64,000 nucleotides of DNA, taken from positions 1 to 64,000 of the forward strand of contig JAFLCP010000008.1 in assembly GCA_017303505.1 (NCBI GenBank), read 5' to 3'. The notes beneath the pieces are model-generated. The model searched no databases. It was not told where the DNA came from and saw only the letters and a program-made list of their open reading frames with translations. Below are positions 17,056-26,737 of the stretch, piece after piece (position 1 is the stretch's first letter; each line of letters begins with the position of its first letter). A program made the translations under genes and the position numbers. The stretch comes from Planctomycetota bacterium. GTDB lineage: Bacteria > Planctomycetota > Planctomycetia > Pirellulales > Pirellulaceae.

Positions 17056-17480
17056 AATTCCCTTCCTTTGGCACAATTAAACGCCGGCGGCCTTTCCTGC
17101 TGCCCTCGCATCAACTCGGGGCTTCTGGCTAGTCAATTCAATCTGCGGACTAAAACTTCGACTTCAAAACCTGGAATCCCTGTCCACTCTGAGTTAAGGA
17201 TGTAACCCCAGTAAGAATGCAAGGTTTTCAGATTAAGTGGACTCGTTTCGTCCAAATTAGTTCGTTCAGAACTTCCCAACCGCACAACCTGCGAAGATAA
17301 TTCTGACCGAATTTAACGTAATCGAGTGCTAATCCTTAGATTTACTGTACGTGCAATCCCCCCCAAGTCAAGAAATCTCTATTGTCAAGTAGCGATTTTG
17401 TTCACGGTTTGGGTCGGATTATCCGACACAAAATCGCGCAGGTACACCCTTGCGAGGGGTTTTTCGGGCTGGAGTCAAGC
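17056..17480. other. Divergent promoter region between csrA and the membrane-protein gene
   Basis: These 425 bp separate the divergent start codons of csrA and the membrane-protein gene and should carry both promoters. A TTG in the plus frame at 17382 could extend the right-hand gene but has no ribosome site. No terminator, repeat or RNA gene was seen. Confidence 0.5.
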
Positions 17481-19217
17481 ATGAAGCAAGAAATCACGTC
17501 CCAGGATGGCAAAAATCAGCCCAAATCGACCGCTGGATTGTGGGGGATTTTTTTTCTGATTTTTTGTGTTTTTTTTGTCTACGCGGCCGAAGCAGTCCCC
17601 GCCGTCAACGAGTCGCACTACTTACTGAAGGCCTACGTTACCTACCATGCGGGGCCACTCACTGAGGATATCTTTCTTGGGTCGGCGGATACCCATTGGC
17701 TTTTCTTTCGCATCGCTGGCCTGCTTACTCTTTTTTGTTCGCTCGAAACGACAGCTTGGATTCTTCGAATTGTCGGCTGGGCTTTGTTAGCGTACGGTTG
17801 GTTGAAGCTGGTCCAACGGTCGGGACTCCCTCTGATCCTAGCTCCTTTTTTAGCCGCCGCCTGGTTGTGCGGTTTGCATTATGGACAACTCTCGGGCGAG
17901 TGGGTGGTCGGTGGAATTGAAGCCAAGGTGATCGCCTATGCCTTTTTGTTTATTGGTTGGAGTTATCTCTTCACCGACAAATCGTATTGGGTCTGGCCAT
18001 GGTTGGGGGCCTCCTCCGCATTTCATGTTTTAGTGGGAGGGTGGGCTGTTATCGCAACCGCTCTGGCTCTGATGCTCATCGGGCGACAAGATGTACGTCG
18101 AGAGTTCCGTCAACATTTGTTGTTCTTGTTCATCGGTGGAGCCCTATCCTTGCCTGGCCTAGTTCCCGCGCTCCAAACCACCGTCGGAGTTACGGCAGCA
18201 GAAAACTCCGCAGCTGCGGAGATCTATGTCTATCAACGCATTCCACACCATTTGTGCTTTAGCAAGTTCTCCGAAAAACGTCGCACCGCGTTTTTGATTC
18301 CACTGGTGGGATACATTCTGGTGGCCACATGGTTCTTCGCCCAGCGAACACTGAAACTCGATTCCACGAAATCGCCGAACAGCGACGACCAGCGAATGGT
18401 AGCAGAGGGTACAAGTGAATGTCGGAAGCATGCCAAAATTTGGTTAGCTCTGGGGGCGGCGACTTTGTTATTGGCTCTGATGGGAATTGTGATTGAACAA
18501 TATGGACTTCAAGGGGAAGCAATGGGTTGGGCAAGTGCTTCTCTCACGGCCGCGAAGTTGTTGAAGTTCTATTGGTTTCGGTTGATTGACCCTGTAGTTC
18601 CCATGTCGGCACTCTTCGCGCTAACGTTGCTCGCGCATAGCCACCGAGCGATTTTGACTCAGCGCGATGCATCGCCGGCTCAAAATGGATGGTCGGTTGC
18701 CTTGTGGGTTGGACTCATCGCGTTGGGTGGCTTCGTGCTTAAAGATCGTTTTCAGCAATTGACGCAAAGTTCGATGGCAGAAGCCGATTATCGCTCTTTG
18801 CCAGTTCGCGACAAATCGCCCGAAGAACGCCAGGTGATTTACCAGGATTGGTTGAGTGTTTGCCAATGGGTTAAGGCCAACACGTCTGACGAAGGTTTGT
18901 GGTTGACGCCGCGACACCAGCAAACCTTCAAGTGGTACACGCACCGAACTGAATTGGCTTGTTGGAAAGACATTCCGCAAGATTCTAAGAACATGCTCGA
19001 ATGGTGGAACCGCCTGCAGGAAGCGTACCAGAAAGATGAAAATGGCGAATGGAAAGAATGGACGACAGAGCGACTCCACGAATTGAAGAAGATGTATGGG
19101 ATTCGTTATGTCTTGGTTGATCGTCGAATCCAAGAGGAACCGCCACTCCTGCCGTTGGTCTATCCGCTGAACGACGAATGGAATGAAACCTATGCCATTT
19201 TTGAGATTGTTCCATGA
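17481..19217 (+). CDS. Large polytopic membrane protein with C-terminal soluble domain
   Basis: I choose ATG 17481 because GGAG lies six bases before it; the frame stays open upstream to a TTG at 17382. The 578-residue product has about ten hydrophobic helices (GIFFLIFCVFFVYAAEAVPA, then many Trp-rich helices to about residue 430). A soluble tail follows, in which WLTPRHQQTFKWYTHRTELA and the neighbouring IRYVLVDRR segment stand out. The early motif VNESHYLLKA and the general layout resemble membrane glycosyltransferase-like proteins of planctomycetes, but no catalytic motif is certain. The stop overlaps the start of the NUDIX gene by four bases, so translation is coupled. Confidence 0.75.
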   Translation: MKQEITSQDGKNQPKSTAGLWGIFFLIFCVFFVYAAEAVPAVNESHYLLKAYVTYHAGPLTEDIFLGSADTHWLFFRIAGLLTLFCSLETTAWILRIVGWALLAYGWLKLVQRSGLPLILAPFLAAAWLCGLHYGQLSGEWVVGGIEAKVIAYAFLFIGWSYLFTDKSYWVWPWLGASSAFHVLVGGWAVIATALALMLIGRQDVRREFRQHLLFLFIGGALSLPGLVPALQTTVGVTAAENSAAAEIYVYQRIPHHLCFSKFSEKRRTAFLIPLVGYILVATWFFAQRTLKLDSTKSPNSDDQRMVAEGTSECRKHAKIWLALGAATLLLALMGIVIEQYGLQGEAMGWASASLTAAKLLKFYWFRLIDPVVPMSALFALTLLAHSHRAILTQRDASPAQNGWSVALWVGLIALGGFVLKDRFQQLTQSSMAEADYRSLPVRDKSPEERQVIYQDWLSVCQWVKANTSDEGLWLTPRHQQTFKWYTHRTELACWKDIPQDSKNMLEWWNRLQEAYQKDENGEWKEWTTERLHELKKMYGIRYVLVDRRIQEEPPLLPLVYPLNDEWNETYAIFEIVP

Positions 19218-19870
19218 GCTTGGCTTCAAACGATTTTAGTCAGCAAGGGCTTGTCTGTTTGCGCGAGCAACTTGCATGCTCAAAGTTACCTGGCCGAATG
19301 TCGCAGCGACTTTATAGCCCCGACTGGGCGTATGGCAGGCACTTCGGGCCGATCATGGAAGAGCACTATGCGGCTGCTGTTGTTATCTGCTTAGTCCCCA
19401 CATCGTCCGGGTGGATTCTGCCGCTGACAAAACGTCCTGCCACGCTGCCCGATCATCCGGGACAGATATCATTGCCTGGGGGAAGAATTGAACCGGGTGA
19501 AAGTATCGAACAAGCCGCACTGCGTGAACTCAATGAAGAATTGGGCGTTCAGGTTGAACCCAATTGTATTATCGGGCGTCTTTCTCCCTTGTATGTTTAC
19601 TCCAGTCGACATCATGTCACACCTGTGGTTGCTCTGTGTGAAGAACAACCGGTTTGGCAGCCCTCCGCAGAAGAAGTCGAGCGAGTCTTGGAGGTGCCTC
19701 TCGATGCGCTGGCCGATTTGGCTGCTCCCAAACGAGAGCAGATGTTGCGTGGAAATGTAAAGCTGAGTTTTCCAGCGTGGCACTTTCAAGGTGAAGTGGT
19801 TTGGGGGGCAACGGCCATGATCCTTAACGAATTCCGTTGGTTGTTAAGCACCGCTAGGGCCGGTGTTTGA
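19214..19870 (+). CDS. NUDIX hydrolase, CoA-pyrophosphatase-like
   Basis: The 218-residue protein has a complete NUDIX box at residues 90-112 (GRIEPGES, then REL and EELGV), with the metal-binding Glu residues present. It is preceded by LPDHPGQISLPGG, which matches the UPF0035-type signature of coenzyme A diphosphatases. Such enzymes cut CoA or acyl-CoA to phosphopantetheine and 3',5'-ADP; other nucleotide diphosphate substrates remain possible. The ATG overlaps the upstream stop (ATGA). The N-terminal 50 residues are polar and not part of the family core. Confidence 0.92.
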   Translation: MSLASNDFSQQGLVCLREQLACSKLPGRMSQRLYSPDWAYGRHFGPIMEEHYAAAVVICLVPTSSGWILPLTKRPATLPDHPGQISLPGGRIEPGESIEQAALRELNEELGVQVEPNCIIGRLSPLYVYSSRHHVTPVVALCEEQPVWQPSAEEVERVLEVPLDALADLAAPKREQMLRGNVKLSFPAWHFQGEVVWGATAMILNEFRWLLSTARAGV

Positions 19871-19950
19871 AAATCGACACTCACGGTATATTACTAACCA
19901 CATTCACTGCCAGGGTTTCTTGGTCTCCGTCAGAATAGTTGAGGTTGAAA

Positions 19951-20976
19951 ATGATCCAAGTCGGCATCATCGGTGCATCAGGTTACACGGCTGTTGAAGC
20001 AATTAAACTCTTGCTTCGTCACCCGCAAGCCCAAGTGAGCGTGACCACAAGTCGCCAAGGTGCAGGTGGTTCGATTGCCGATCTGCATCCACAATTGACG
20101 GGACGTTTGCGCTGTACGGTTGAGGATCTTGGTCCTCAACAAATTGCCGAGCGATGTGATGTCGCTTTTTGTTGTCTACCGCATGGCACTTCAGCTCAAT
20201 TTGTGATGCAACTGCAGGAAGCTGGAGTTAAGACGATCGATTTATCGGCTGATTATCGCTTGGGAACTCCCGAGCTTTATCATCGTTGGTATGGCGAGGA
20301 ACATCCCGATCCGCGTCGCTTGGGAAATGTTCCTTATGGACTCCCTGAGCTTTTTGTCGAACAAATTCAATCATCGTCATTGATTGCGAACCCTGGTTGT
20401 TATCCCACGTCAGCGATTGTGCCTCTTGCTCCGTTGATTAAGGAAGGGCTCATTGAGCTTGAACAGATCATCGTTGATTCCAAGAGTGGTGTAAGCGGCG
20501 CGGGGCGAACCCCGAAGCAAGGTAATTTGTACTATGAATGCAACGAAACATTCTCTGCCTACAGCGTAGGCAACCATCGCCATCAACCTGAGATTGTCGA
20601 TATCTTGGAGCGCTTTACGGGCAAACCGTGCCAAGTGGTATTCACGCCGCATCTCGTTCCAATGGATCGAGGTATTCTGTCGACCATTTATGTGAAGCCG
20701 CGCACAGGTGTTACGACGAATCAAATTCGAGACTGTTTGCAAAGTTTTTATGATAAGCAACCATTCGTGCGTGTGGTAAGTCATCTTCCATCGACAAAGT
20801 TTGTCGCTCACACCAACTACGTCGATATCGCGGTTCGCGAAAACGGGCCGTACGTCATTTTGCTCTCCGCACTGGATAACTTAATCAAGGGTGCCTCCGG
20901 GGCCGCCGTTCAGAATATGAACGTCATGTTTGGGTTAAATCCAGCGACCGGTTTGCTCGATCGCGATGATGTCTGA
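19951..20976 (+). CDS. argC: N-acetyl-gamma-glutamyl-phosphate reductase
   Basis: The 341-residue enzyme performs the third step of arginine synthesis, reducing N-acetylglutamyl phosphate to the semialdehyde with NADPH. The nucleotide-binding loop is GIIGASGYTAVEAI (residues 5-18). The catalytic Cys150 lies in LIANPGCYPTSAI, and the His-containing HRHQPEI (209-215) supplies the second catalytic residue. The motif SKSGVSGAGR is also present. ATG 19951 has GAGG at a good distance; a TTG 12 bp earlier is unlikely. argJ follows after 33 bp, forming an argCJ pair. Confidence 0.97.
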   Translation: MIQVGIIGASGYTAVEAIKLLLRHPQAQVSVTTSRQGAGGSIADLHPQLTGRLRCTVEDLGPQQIAERCDVAFCCLPHGTSAQFVMQLQEAGVKTIDLSADYRLGTPELYHRWYGEEHPDPRRLGNVPYGLPELFVEQIQSSSLIANPGCYPTSAIVPLAPLIKEGLIELEQIIVDSKSGVSGAGRTPKQGNLYYECNETFSAYSVGNHRHQPEIVDILERFTGKPCQVVFTPHLVPMDRGILSTIYVKPRTGVTTNQIRDCLQSFYDKQPFVRVVSHLPSTKFVAHTNYVDIAVRENGPYVILLSALDNLIKGASGAAVQNMNVMFGLNPATGLLDRDDV

Positions 20977-21009
20977 GGTTAAAGTTCTTTCTTCAATTGG
21001 AAGTTATTC

Positions 21010-22209
21010 ATGGAATTGCCACTAGGATTTCGCTTCGCTGGTGTTTCTGCAGGAATCAAGAAGAAACCAAATACCAAAGATGTCACGCTCATTGTTGGTG
21101 CAGGACCTCTTGTGGCGGCTGGCGTTTATACCACCAATCAAGTGGTGGCTGCGCCCGTCGTATTAGACCGAGGTCGTACGCCTTCGAAGTCGTTGCGGGC
21201 TGTCGTCGTAAACAGTGGGTGCGCGAACGCCTGCACCGGAACACGCGGTATGGACGACGCCGTTCGCATGACCGAGTTGGTCAGTAAGTATGTGGCCTGC
21301 GGTGAAAAAGTGGAGCCCGAACAAGTGCTCGTAATGAGTACGGGTGTAATTGGACGATTTCTGCCGATGGAAAAAATCGAAGCGGGTATCAGCGCTGCCG
21401 CTGGTCAACTTCGCGAGGGTAGCGATAGTTTTTTGGATGCAGCCGATGGCATCATGACGACGGATGCGTTTCGCAAAGTGATCGATCGCAAAGTCGAGAT
21501 TGGCGGAAAGACAATACGAATTGCCGGTATGGCTAAAGGTGCTGGCATGATTGGGCCCAACATGGCCACCATGCTGGCTTGTATTTTGACCGATGCACCT
21601 TTGAAGCCAGAGCAGGCCCAGCGGTTGTTGCGCCGCGCGGTCGATCGTTCCTTTAATTGTATCAGCGTAGAAGGGCACACCAGTACGAATGATACATTGC
21701 TGTTGTTGAGCAGTGGGGCAGCCGGAGGTGAATCGCTTAGTGCGGACGAAGAAGCTGCCTTTTCGAAAGAGCTCAATGACACATGCATCGCTTTGGCTGT
21801 GCAGATTCCTGATGATGGCGAAGGCGCTACCCACCTCATTGAAATCGATATTCAAGGTGCGCCGAGCGACGCAGCGGCCCACAAAATCGCCTCGACGGTT
21901 GCAGCCAGCAATCTCGTGAAGACAGCGATTTTCGGAGCCGATCCCAACTGGGGACGCATTGTGTCTGCTGCCGGGTACGCTGGTGTTCCCATCGAGACTC
22001 GCGTTTTGCGGTTGGTCGTCAACGGTTACCTTTTGTTCGATCGCGGGGAACCGACAAGTTTTGACGAGCAAGAAGTGAGTTCGGCCATGCGTTCCAATCG
22101 CAAAACATCGATTCAATTGCAAGTCGGTTACGGCCCCGGTGACTGTCGCTATTGGACCAGTGACCTCAACGAAGCCTATGTTCGCTTCAATTCCGACTAT
22201 ACGACTTAG
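21010..22209 (+). CDS. argJ: Bifunctional glutamate N-acetyltransferase / amino-acid acetyltransferase
   Basis: The 399-residue precursor matches ArgJ over its length. It normally cleaves itself before a conserved Thr, here Thr187 in KGAGMIGPNMATMLA, which becomes the nucleophile of the beta chain. The oxyanion region NSGCANACTG (68-77) and EGHTSTNDT are present. The enzyme moves acetyl groups from N-acetylornithine to glutamate, so the organism uses the cyclic arginine pathway; a monofunctional or bifunctional nature cannot be told from sequence. A long opposite-strand frame across this gene is a shadow. A strong terminator follows. Confidence 0.97.
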   Translation: MELPLGFRFAGVSAGIKKKPNTKDVTLIVGAGPLVAAGVYTTNQVVAAPVVLDRGRTPSKSLRAVVVNSGCANACTGTRGMDDAVRMTELVSKYVACGEKVEPEQVLVMSTGVIGRFLPMEKIEAGISAAAGQLREGSDSFLDAADGIMTTDAFRKVIDRKVEIGGKTIRIAGMAKGAGMIGPNMATMLACILTDAPLKPEQAQRLLRRAVDRSFNCISVEGHTSTNDTLLLLSSGAAGGESLSADEEAAFSKELNDTCIALAVQIPDDGEGATHLIEIDIQGAPSDAAAHKIASTVAASNLVKTAIFGADPNWGRIVSAAGYAGVPIETRVLRLVVNGYLLFDRGEPTSFDEQEVSSAMRSNRKTSIQLQVGYGPGDCRYWTSDLNEAYVRFNSDYTT

Positions 22210-22428
22210 TGGGACTTTGAGGGGTTATCGAGACGCCCCAAACAGCATTACGAATAGAGGTAATGGCTTAGATGAAAGGCTAACAATAGCGTTGAAAAGC
22301 CTCTTGACGCAGTACATTCGCTGCAATCGTTAAAGGCCGCCCCCTACTTCAGTCGTAGAAAACAAAAATTCAAGAATCAGTGAAGCCCGGCCAGTATGCC
22401 GCAAACTGCAATCTAAGGTTAGGTATCG

Positions 22429-22457
22429 ATGCGTCGGTTACCCCAAGGCCGACGCAT
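22429..22457. terminator. Hairpin, possible first terminator after argJ
   Basis: A perfect 9 bp stem ATGCGTCGG/CCGACGCAT with an 11-base loop lies about 220 bp after argJ. It is followed by only a weak T-rich stretch (TCGCTTTCTC), so termination is possible but less certain than for the next hairpin. Confidence 0.5.
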
Positions 22458-22479
22458 TCGCTTTCTCACCCCCCGTGCC

Positions 22480-22524
22480 AGGCGTGTCTGTTCGAATTAT
22501 GTTCGAGTGGACACGCCTTTTTTT
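22480..22524 (+). terminator. Rho-independent terminator for argCJ
   Basis: The stem AGGCGTGTC/GACACGCCT holds a loop with a second short inverted repeat (TTCGA...TTCGA) and is followed directly by seven T residues. It ends just before the stop codon of the convergent DUF1552 gene. Confidence 0.88.
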
Positions 22525-22529
22525 GTTTT

Positions 22530-23879
22530 CTATCCGATCTTCAAAACGCCCTGGCTGTCGCCAAAACTGTCGGTCTTTACTCCCATCTGAGTCAGCATCC
22601 ACAGATAGAGATTGCAAAGCGGAGTTTCTTTGGAAAACTTAGTGTGGGTGGCCTGCTTAATGCGTCCCGCTGCGGTTCCGCAAAACAGAATCGGCAAATC
22701 GTCATGGTTATGTCGGTCACCATCCGAAATGCCACTGCCATAGATCAACATGCAATTGTCCAACAGCGTCCGCTCGCCTTCTTGGACTGCATCCAATTTG
22801 GCCAGCAAATAAGCAAGTTTCGACATGTGGTATCGATTGATCTTGGCAATTTTTTCTTGTTTTTCAGGACTCTTGCCATGATGCGATAACTCATGATGGC
22901 CTTCCGAAATCTCAACCTGCGTATACGCACGATTGCTACCTTCATTGGCAAACATAAAGGAGACAACCCGCGTACTGTCGGTCTGCAAAGCCAAGGTGTA
23001 AAGGTCGAGCATCAATTTGCAATGCTCATCCAGTTCTTTGGGGACACCGGCGGGACGAGCGTAATCGACACGATCACCGTCGGTCTTCACCACTAAGTCT
23101 GCGCGGCCCAAGCGGTTTTCGACTTCGCGAACGGAGTACATATACTCGTCGAGTTTGCGTTGATCCGATTGCCCAAGCGATCGTTTCAATCCATTGGCTT
23201 CTTCGAGCACGGAATCCAAGATCGATTTGCGATAACGCTGTGCATTGTCCTTGATATCCTCGGCTTTGCCATTGCTGGGGTTGCTACCAAAAAGACGATC
23301 GAACAACGCAGCTGGATTGTTTTCTTTTGCTAAGGGGCTCGTGGAATTTCGCCACGACAAGTTCGAGGAATAGGCACACGAATAACCGCTGTCGCAACTT
23401 CCCGATTGCGCACTCCCTTCAAGTCCGAGTTCTAAACTGGCGAAGCGGGTTTCGCCACCGACTTGCTGAGCGGCCAATTGATCGACGCTGATACCATTCT
23501 GGATGTCAGCTCCGTCGGTCTTACGCGGATGGGCACCGGTCAAGAACGCGGCCCCGCTGCGAGCATGATCGCCGCCACCATCGCCATGGGCTCTGGCACC
23601 ATCCAACGTTAAACCCGTGAGCACACTCACCTTTTTGCGAAAAGGTGCCAGCACCTCGAGTGTTTTGGTCAATTGATAATTTGGGCCTTCTTCGTTAGGT
23701 GTCCAATCGGGCATGTGCTTGCCGTTGGGAACATAAAAGAACCCCATCCGCAGTTTTCCATTAGGAGCCATCGACATGGCGCTTCGCGCATGTGGCGCCA
23801 TTGCTTCGAGCAACGGTAATGCCAAACAAACGCCGGAGGCTCTCAACAAGGTTCGTCGCGAAATTCTCTGGGCACTCAT
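22530..23879 (-). CDS. DUF1552 family exported protein
   Basis: The 449-residue protein opens with a Tat-type leader SAQRISRRTLLRASGVCLAL and a hydrophobic segment. DUF1552 landmarks follow: RMGFFYVPNGKHMPDW, then LTGAHPRKTDGADIQNGISV, DSGYSCAYSSNLSWR, and later ISEGHHELSHHGK and SGISDGDRHNHDDLPI. The family is a relative of DUF1501 proteins and is typical of planctomycetes and related groups; its activity is unknown. The ATG overlaps the stop of the DUF1592-type gene by four bases (ATGA), so the two are translated as one unit, mirroring the PSD1-DUF1501 pairs elsewhere in the window. Confidence 0.93.
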   Translation of the reverse strand: MSAQRISRRTLLRASGVCLALPLLEAMAPHARSAMSMAPNGKLRMGFFYVPNGKHMPDWTPNEEGPNYQLTKTLEVLAPFRKKVSVLTGLTLDGARAHGDGGGDHARSGAAFLTGAHPRKTDGADIQNGISVDQLAAQQVGGETRFASLELGLEGSAQSGSCDSGYSCAYSSNLSWRNSTSPLAKENNPAALFDRLFGSNPSNGKAEDIKDNAQRYRKSILDSVLEEANGLKRSLGQSDQRKLDEYMYSVREVENRLGRADLVVKTDGDRVDYARPAGVPKELDEHCKLMLDLYTLALQTDSTRVVSFMFANEGSNRAYTQVEISEGHHELSHHGKSPEKQEKIAKINRYHMSKLAYLLAKLDAVQEGERTLLDNCMLIYGSGISDGDRHNHDDLPILFCGTAAGRIKQATHTKFSKETPLCNLYLWMLTQMGVKTDSFGDSQGVLKIG

Positions 23880-26212
23880 TCTCGGCTTCCTATCTTCTGA
23901 AACGCATCGCTACGAATGATCTCGAAAATCATTGTAGAGAAGCGGTAGTCCGATTGCTTTAGTTGTTGTTCAATTTTCTCAACGGTGCACAGATCGTAGT
24001 AGTCGAGCCCGCGACCGATCGAATAAGTCAAGGTCTTTTCGATAAGGCAACGCACGAAACGATCTTGGTACTTGTCCTTGAGTAGTTTCCGAAGTGCAAC
24101 TGCACCATCGACCTTTATGCCGCCCGGGAGTTCACCACTTGCATCAATCGGATCGTTGCCATCTTTGACTCTCCATCGTCCGACTGCATCAAAATTCTCA
24201 AGAGCAAAGCCCAGAGGATCCATCAATTGATGGCACGCAGCACAGGCTGGATCAGCCCGGTGTTGTTCCATTCTTTGTCGCAACGTGCCCGTGAGCTCCC
24301 CTTTTTCTTTTAACTCTGGGACACCCGGAGGCGCAGCGGGGGGAGGTGTGCCCAACAAACTATCCAAGACAAACTTGCCGCGTTTGACCGGACTGGTTCG
24401 AGTAGGATTGCTCGTCACAGCGAGGATGCTTGCCTGAGTCAGCAAGCCACCGCGCACTGTTCCTGCCAACGAGACGCGACGGAACTGTTCGCCTTCAACA
24501 CCCGATATGCCGTAAAACTCGGCTAATGATTGGTTCAAATAGGTATAATCGGAATCGAGCAAATTCAAAACGCTTTCATCGTTACGCATCACCGAAGCAA
24601 AGAAAGTAAATGTCTCGCGCTTCATCGCGTTGCGCATCGCATCGTTAAATTGCGGGAATTGTTGTTTGCTGGGTTGGAATTCATCCAGCTTTCTTAATTG
24701 AAGCCACTGCCCCACAAAGTTCTCGACAAATTGATTAGCGCGGCGATCTTTGAGCATTCGTTCGACTTGGCCACGCAAGATCGTTGGATCGCTAAGTTGT
24801 TTTTTTGCCGCCAATCGAAAGAGCTCGTCATCGGGCATTGTGCTCCACAGGAAATACGAAATACGAGTGGCAATTTCAAATTCATCTAATTCCGCGTACT
24901 TGGTTGAGCCAACTGCGGGCCGTTGCTTTTCGATGCGGAACAAGAACTGTGGAGAGAGCAGTAAGCCCTGCAGTACGATTTGGATAGAGGCTTCGAACGC
25001 TTCGCCATCGGCTTGGACTTGTTGGGCAATACCGACCCAGCGGTCCACTTCTTCTTGGGTGGCAGGACGTCGAAAAGCTCGATTGACGAGTCGTTGTATT
25101 ACTTTGCGAGTGACCTCTTCCGAATCGGCTTCGCCCGTTGGAGTCTGCGAAATCAATTTCTTATGAGATTCGGGGAGTTGTGATTCGTGAATTTTGGTTC
25201 CCGCTTTTTCACCTTCGAGTTTCACATGTTCGACCATGAGATTGCGGTCCAACTTGTTGCCATTGCCGTTGTCTTGGTAGAAGTCGTTGAGAAATTCGAT
25301 TCCAATTTTGCGGCGGCCCGATTTGAGACGCACCGTCACCACATAATCTTTCGGTTCACCACGCTTGTTGGGAATCGAAATCGTTTTCATTTGTTTCCCA
25401 TCGATGACAACGGCCGCTTTCACGGGCTCGTCCCCAGCTTGATCACCGCTGGCCGTGATCGTCAATTTGTAGGAACCAGGCCAAGGGATTTGTTCTTGAG
25501 CGTACGCTTCGCCTGCACTGCTGAGCGAAGCAAAGTTACCGGTAGCTCGTCCCCCTTTGTCGATCTTTAATTGGGAACCAGTCCACTCGCTCGTGTGTTT
25601 CTTGCCTGGTGGTGGAACAACGATCGCTGCTTTGGAAATTTCTTCTGCCGCTTCGATGTACTTTTCAAGTAATATCGGTGGAAGGGTCAATACGTCACCG
25701 ATGTTGTCAAAACCATAGCCGACGTCATCGCCAGGAAATTCGAATGCCTTGGGATATTCGACTCCCGTAAGATCGCGGACGGTGTTGGCATATTCAAAGC
25801 GATTCAAACGACGAACGGTGACTTTTCCCGGATTAGGGTCTTTCACACAATTCACCGCGTTGGTCGCAGCTTGAATGAATTCTAGGATCTTTACTTTTTC
25901 GGTGGCGGGGATGGGCTCGCTTTGCGCAGGTGGCATAATGCCCGCTTCAATTTGCTGACTGATCTTGAGCCAAGCTTTTCGGCCTTGCAGGATTTGGCTG
26001 GGCGATTCAAATTTTTCCAACCGGATTCCGGCCTGTGCATCATCGCCCGTATGACAATCGCCGCAGTATTGGTTTAGCAAAGGTTGAACGACTTGCCATT
26101 GTTTGTCCAGCTCGGGATCTTCTCCACTGAGCGGCGAGTGAGTTGCTCCAAACAACAGAGTGGTAAAACATGTAACCACCCGGACGAAATAAGATCTGTT
26201 TGGAAATTGCAT
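23876..26212 (-). CDS. DUF1587/1595/1592/1588/1585 cytochrome-like exported protein
   Basis: ATG 26212 opens a signal-like N-terminus (MQFPNRSYFVRVVTCFTTLL); an upstream TTG would add 13 unlikely residues. The 778-residue product starts with a PSCyt-type haem motif YCGDCH (Cys50 to His54). It then shows the multi-domain order of planctomycete DUF1587 (TVRRLNRFEYANTVRDL), DUF1595 (VNRAFRRPATQEEV), DUF1592 (FEIATRISYFLWSTMPDDEL), DUF1588 and DUF1585 with a second CxxCH (CAACH, about 656-660). A carbohydrate-binding-like insert lies near residues 210-340. These proteins probably bind haem c outside the cytoplasm. It is coupled to the DUF1552 gene. Confidence 0.93.
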   Translation of the reverse strand: MQFPNRSYFVRVVTCFTTLLFGATHSPLSGEDPELDKQWQVVQPLLNQYCGDCHTGDDAQAGIRLEKFESPSQILQGRKAWLKISQQIEAGIMPPAQSEPIPATEKVKILEFIQAATNAVNCVKDPNPGKVTVRRLNRFEYANTVRDLTGVEYPKAFEFPGDDVGYGFDNIGDVLTLPPILLEKYIEAAEEISKAAIVVPPPGKKHTSEWTGSQLKIDKGGRATGNFASLSSAGEAYAQEQIPWPGSYKLTITASGDQAGDEPVKAAVVIDGKQMKTISIPNKRGEPKDYVVTVRLKSGRRKIGIEFLNDFYQDNGNGNKLDRNLMVEHVKLEGEKAGTKIHESQLPESHKKLISQTPTGEADSEEVTRKVIQRLVNRAFRRPATQEEVDRWVGIAQQVQADGEAFEASIQIVLQGLLLSPQFLFRIEKQRPAVGSTKYAELDEFEIATRISYFLWSTMPDDELFRLAAKKQLSDPTILRGQVERMLKDRRANQFVENFVGQWLQLRKLDEFQPSKQQFPQFNDAMRNAMKRETFTFFASVMRNDESVLNLLDSDYTYLNQSLAEFYGISGVEGEQFRRVSLAGTVRGGLLTQASILAVTSNPTRTSPVKRGKFVLDSLLGTPPPAAPPGVPELKEKGELTGTLRQRMEQHRADPACAACHQLMDPLGFALENFDAVGRWRVKDGNDPIDASGELPGGIKVDGAVALRKLLKDKYQDRFVRCLIEKTLTYSIGRGLDYYDLCTVEKIEQQLKQSDYRFSTMIFEIIRSDAFQKIGSRE

Positions 26213-26383
26213 GCGGAAATCGTTGCTTCGGCCAAAGAACTCAAAAACCAATGACTTTCTCCGTTCGAATGGGAAGTGTCTTTCGCAAACGGAGATGCGT
26301 TGCCGCTACACTATTGTATTCTAGCGTGGCAAATTACGCAAAATCGAGCCAAATATCGATGCATAAACTGGAGGAAGTCGTCC

Positions 26384-26737
26384 ATGAGTGATGAAGTTTT
26401 GGGAGCCACATTTCGTTCGAAAAAGTGCGTACCCTGCGAGGGCGGGGTTGATGCCTGCTCGATCGAACAAGCTCGTGATTGGATGCGTGGGCTGAAGGAT
26501 TGGACGTTGGATTCGTCGGGAAAGAAAATATCCAAAACGTGGAAGCTAAAGAACTTTGTCGAATGCTTAGCGAAAGTGAACGCGATTGGTGCGTTGGCTG
26601 AGGAAGAAGCTCATCATCCCGATGTGCATATCGAAAACTACCGCATGTTGCGAGTAGAAATTTGGACGCACGCTATCGATGGCTTGAGCGAGAATGATTT
26701 CATCCTCGCTGCGAAGATTGACGCAAGTTTTCAGTGA
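26384..26737 (+). CDS. Pterin-4a-carbinolamine dehydratase-like protein
   Basis: The 117-residue protein contains the dehydratase signature EEEAHHPDVHIENY followed by the conserved W-T-H and D spacing (VEIWTHAIDGLSENDFILA). These enzymes dehydrate 4a-hydroxytetrahydrobiopterin; in bacteria without phenylalanine hydroxylase they are thought to serve molybdopterin metabolism. ATG 26384 has GGAGG nine bases upstream and is preferred to an earlier frame start. The N-terminal part carries two cysteines (KKCVPCEGGVDAC) not needed for the activity. Its stop codon lies inside the first unit of a tandem repeat that fills the gap to the convergent peroxiredoxin gene. Confidence 0.92.
   Translation: MSDEVLGATFRSKKCVPCEGGVDACSIEQARDWMRGLKDWTLDSSGKKISKTWKLKNFVECLAKVNAIGALAEEEAHHPDVHIENYRMLRVEIWTHAIDGLSENDFILAAKIDASFQ

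Noticed and set aside
21163..22122. 319-residue minus-strand frame opposite argJ
   Set aside because: argJ is fully supported by motifs; the opposite frame is a codon-structure shadow with high His/Arg/Cys and no ribosome site.
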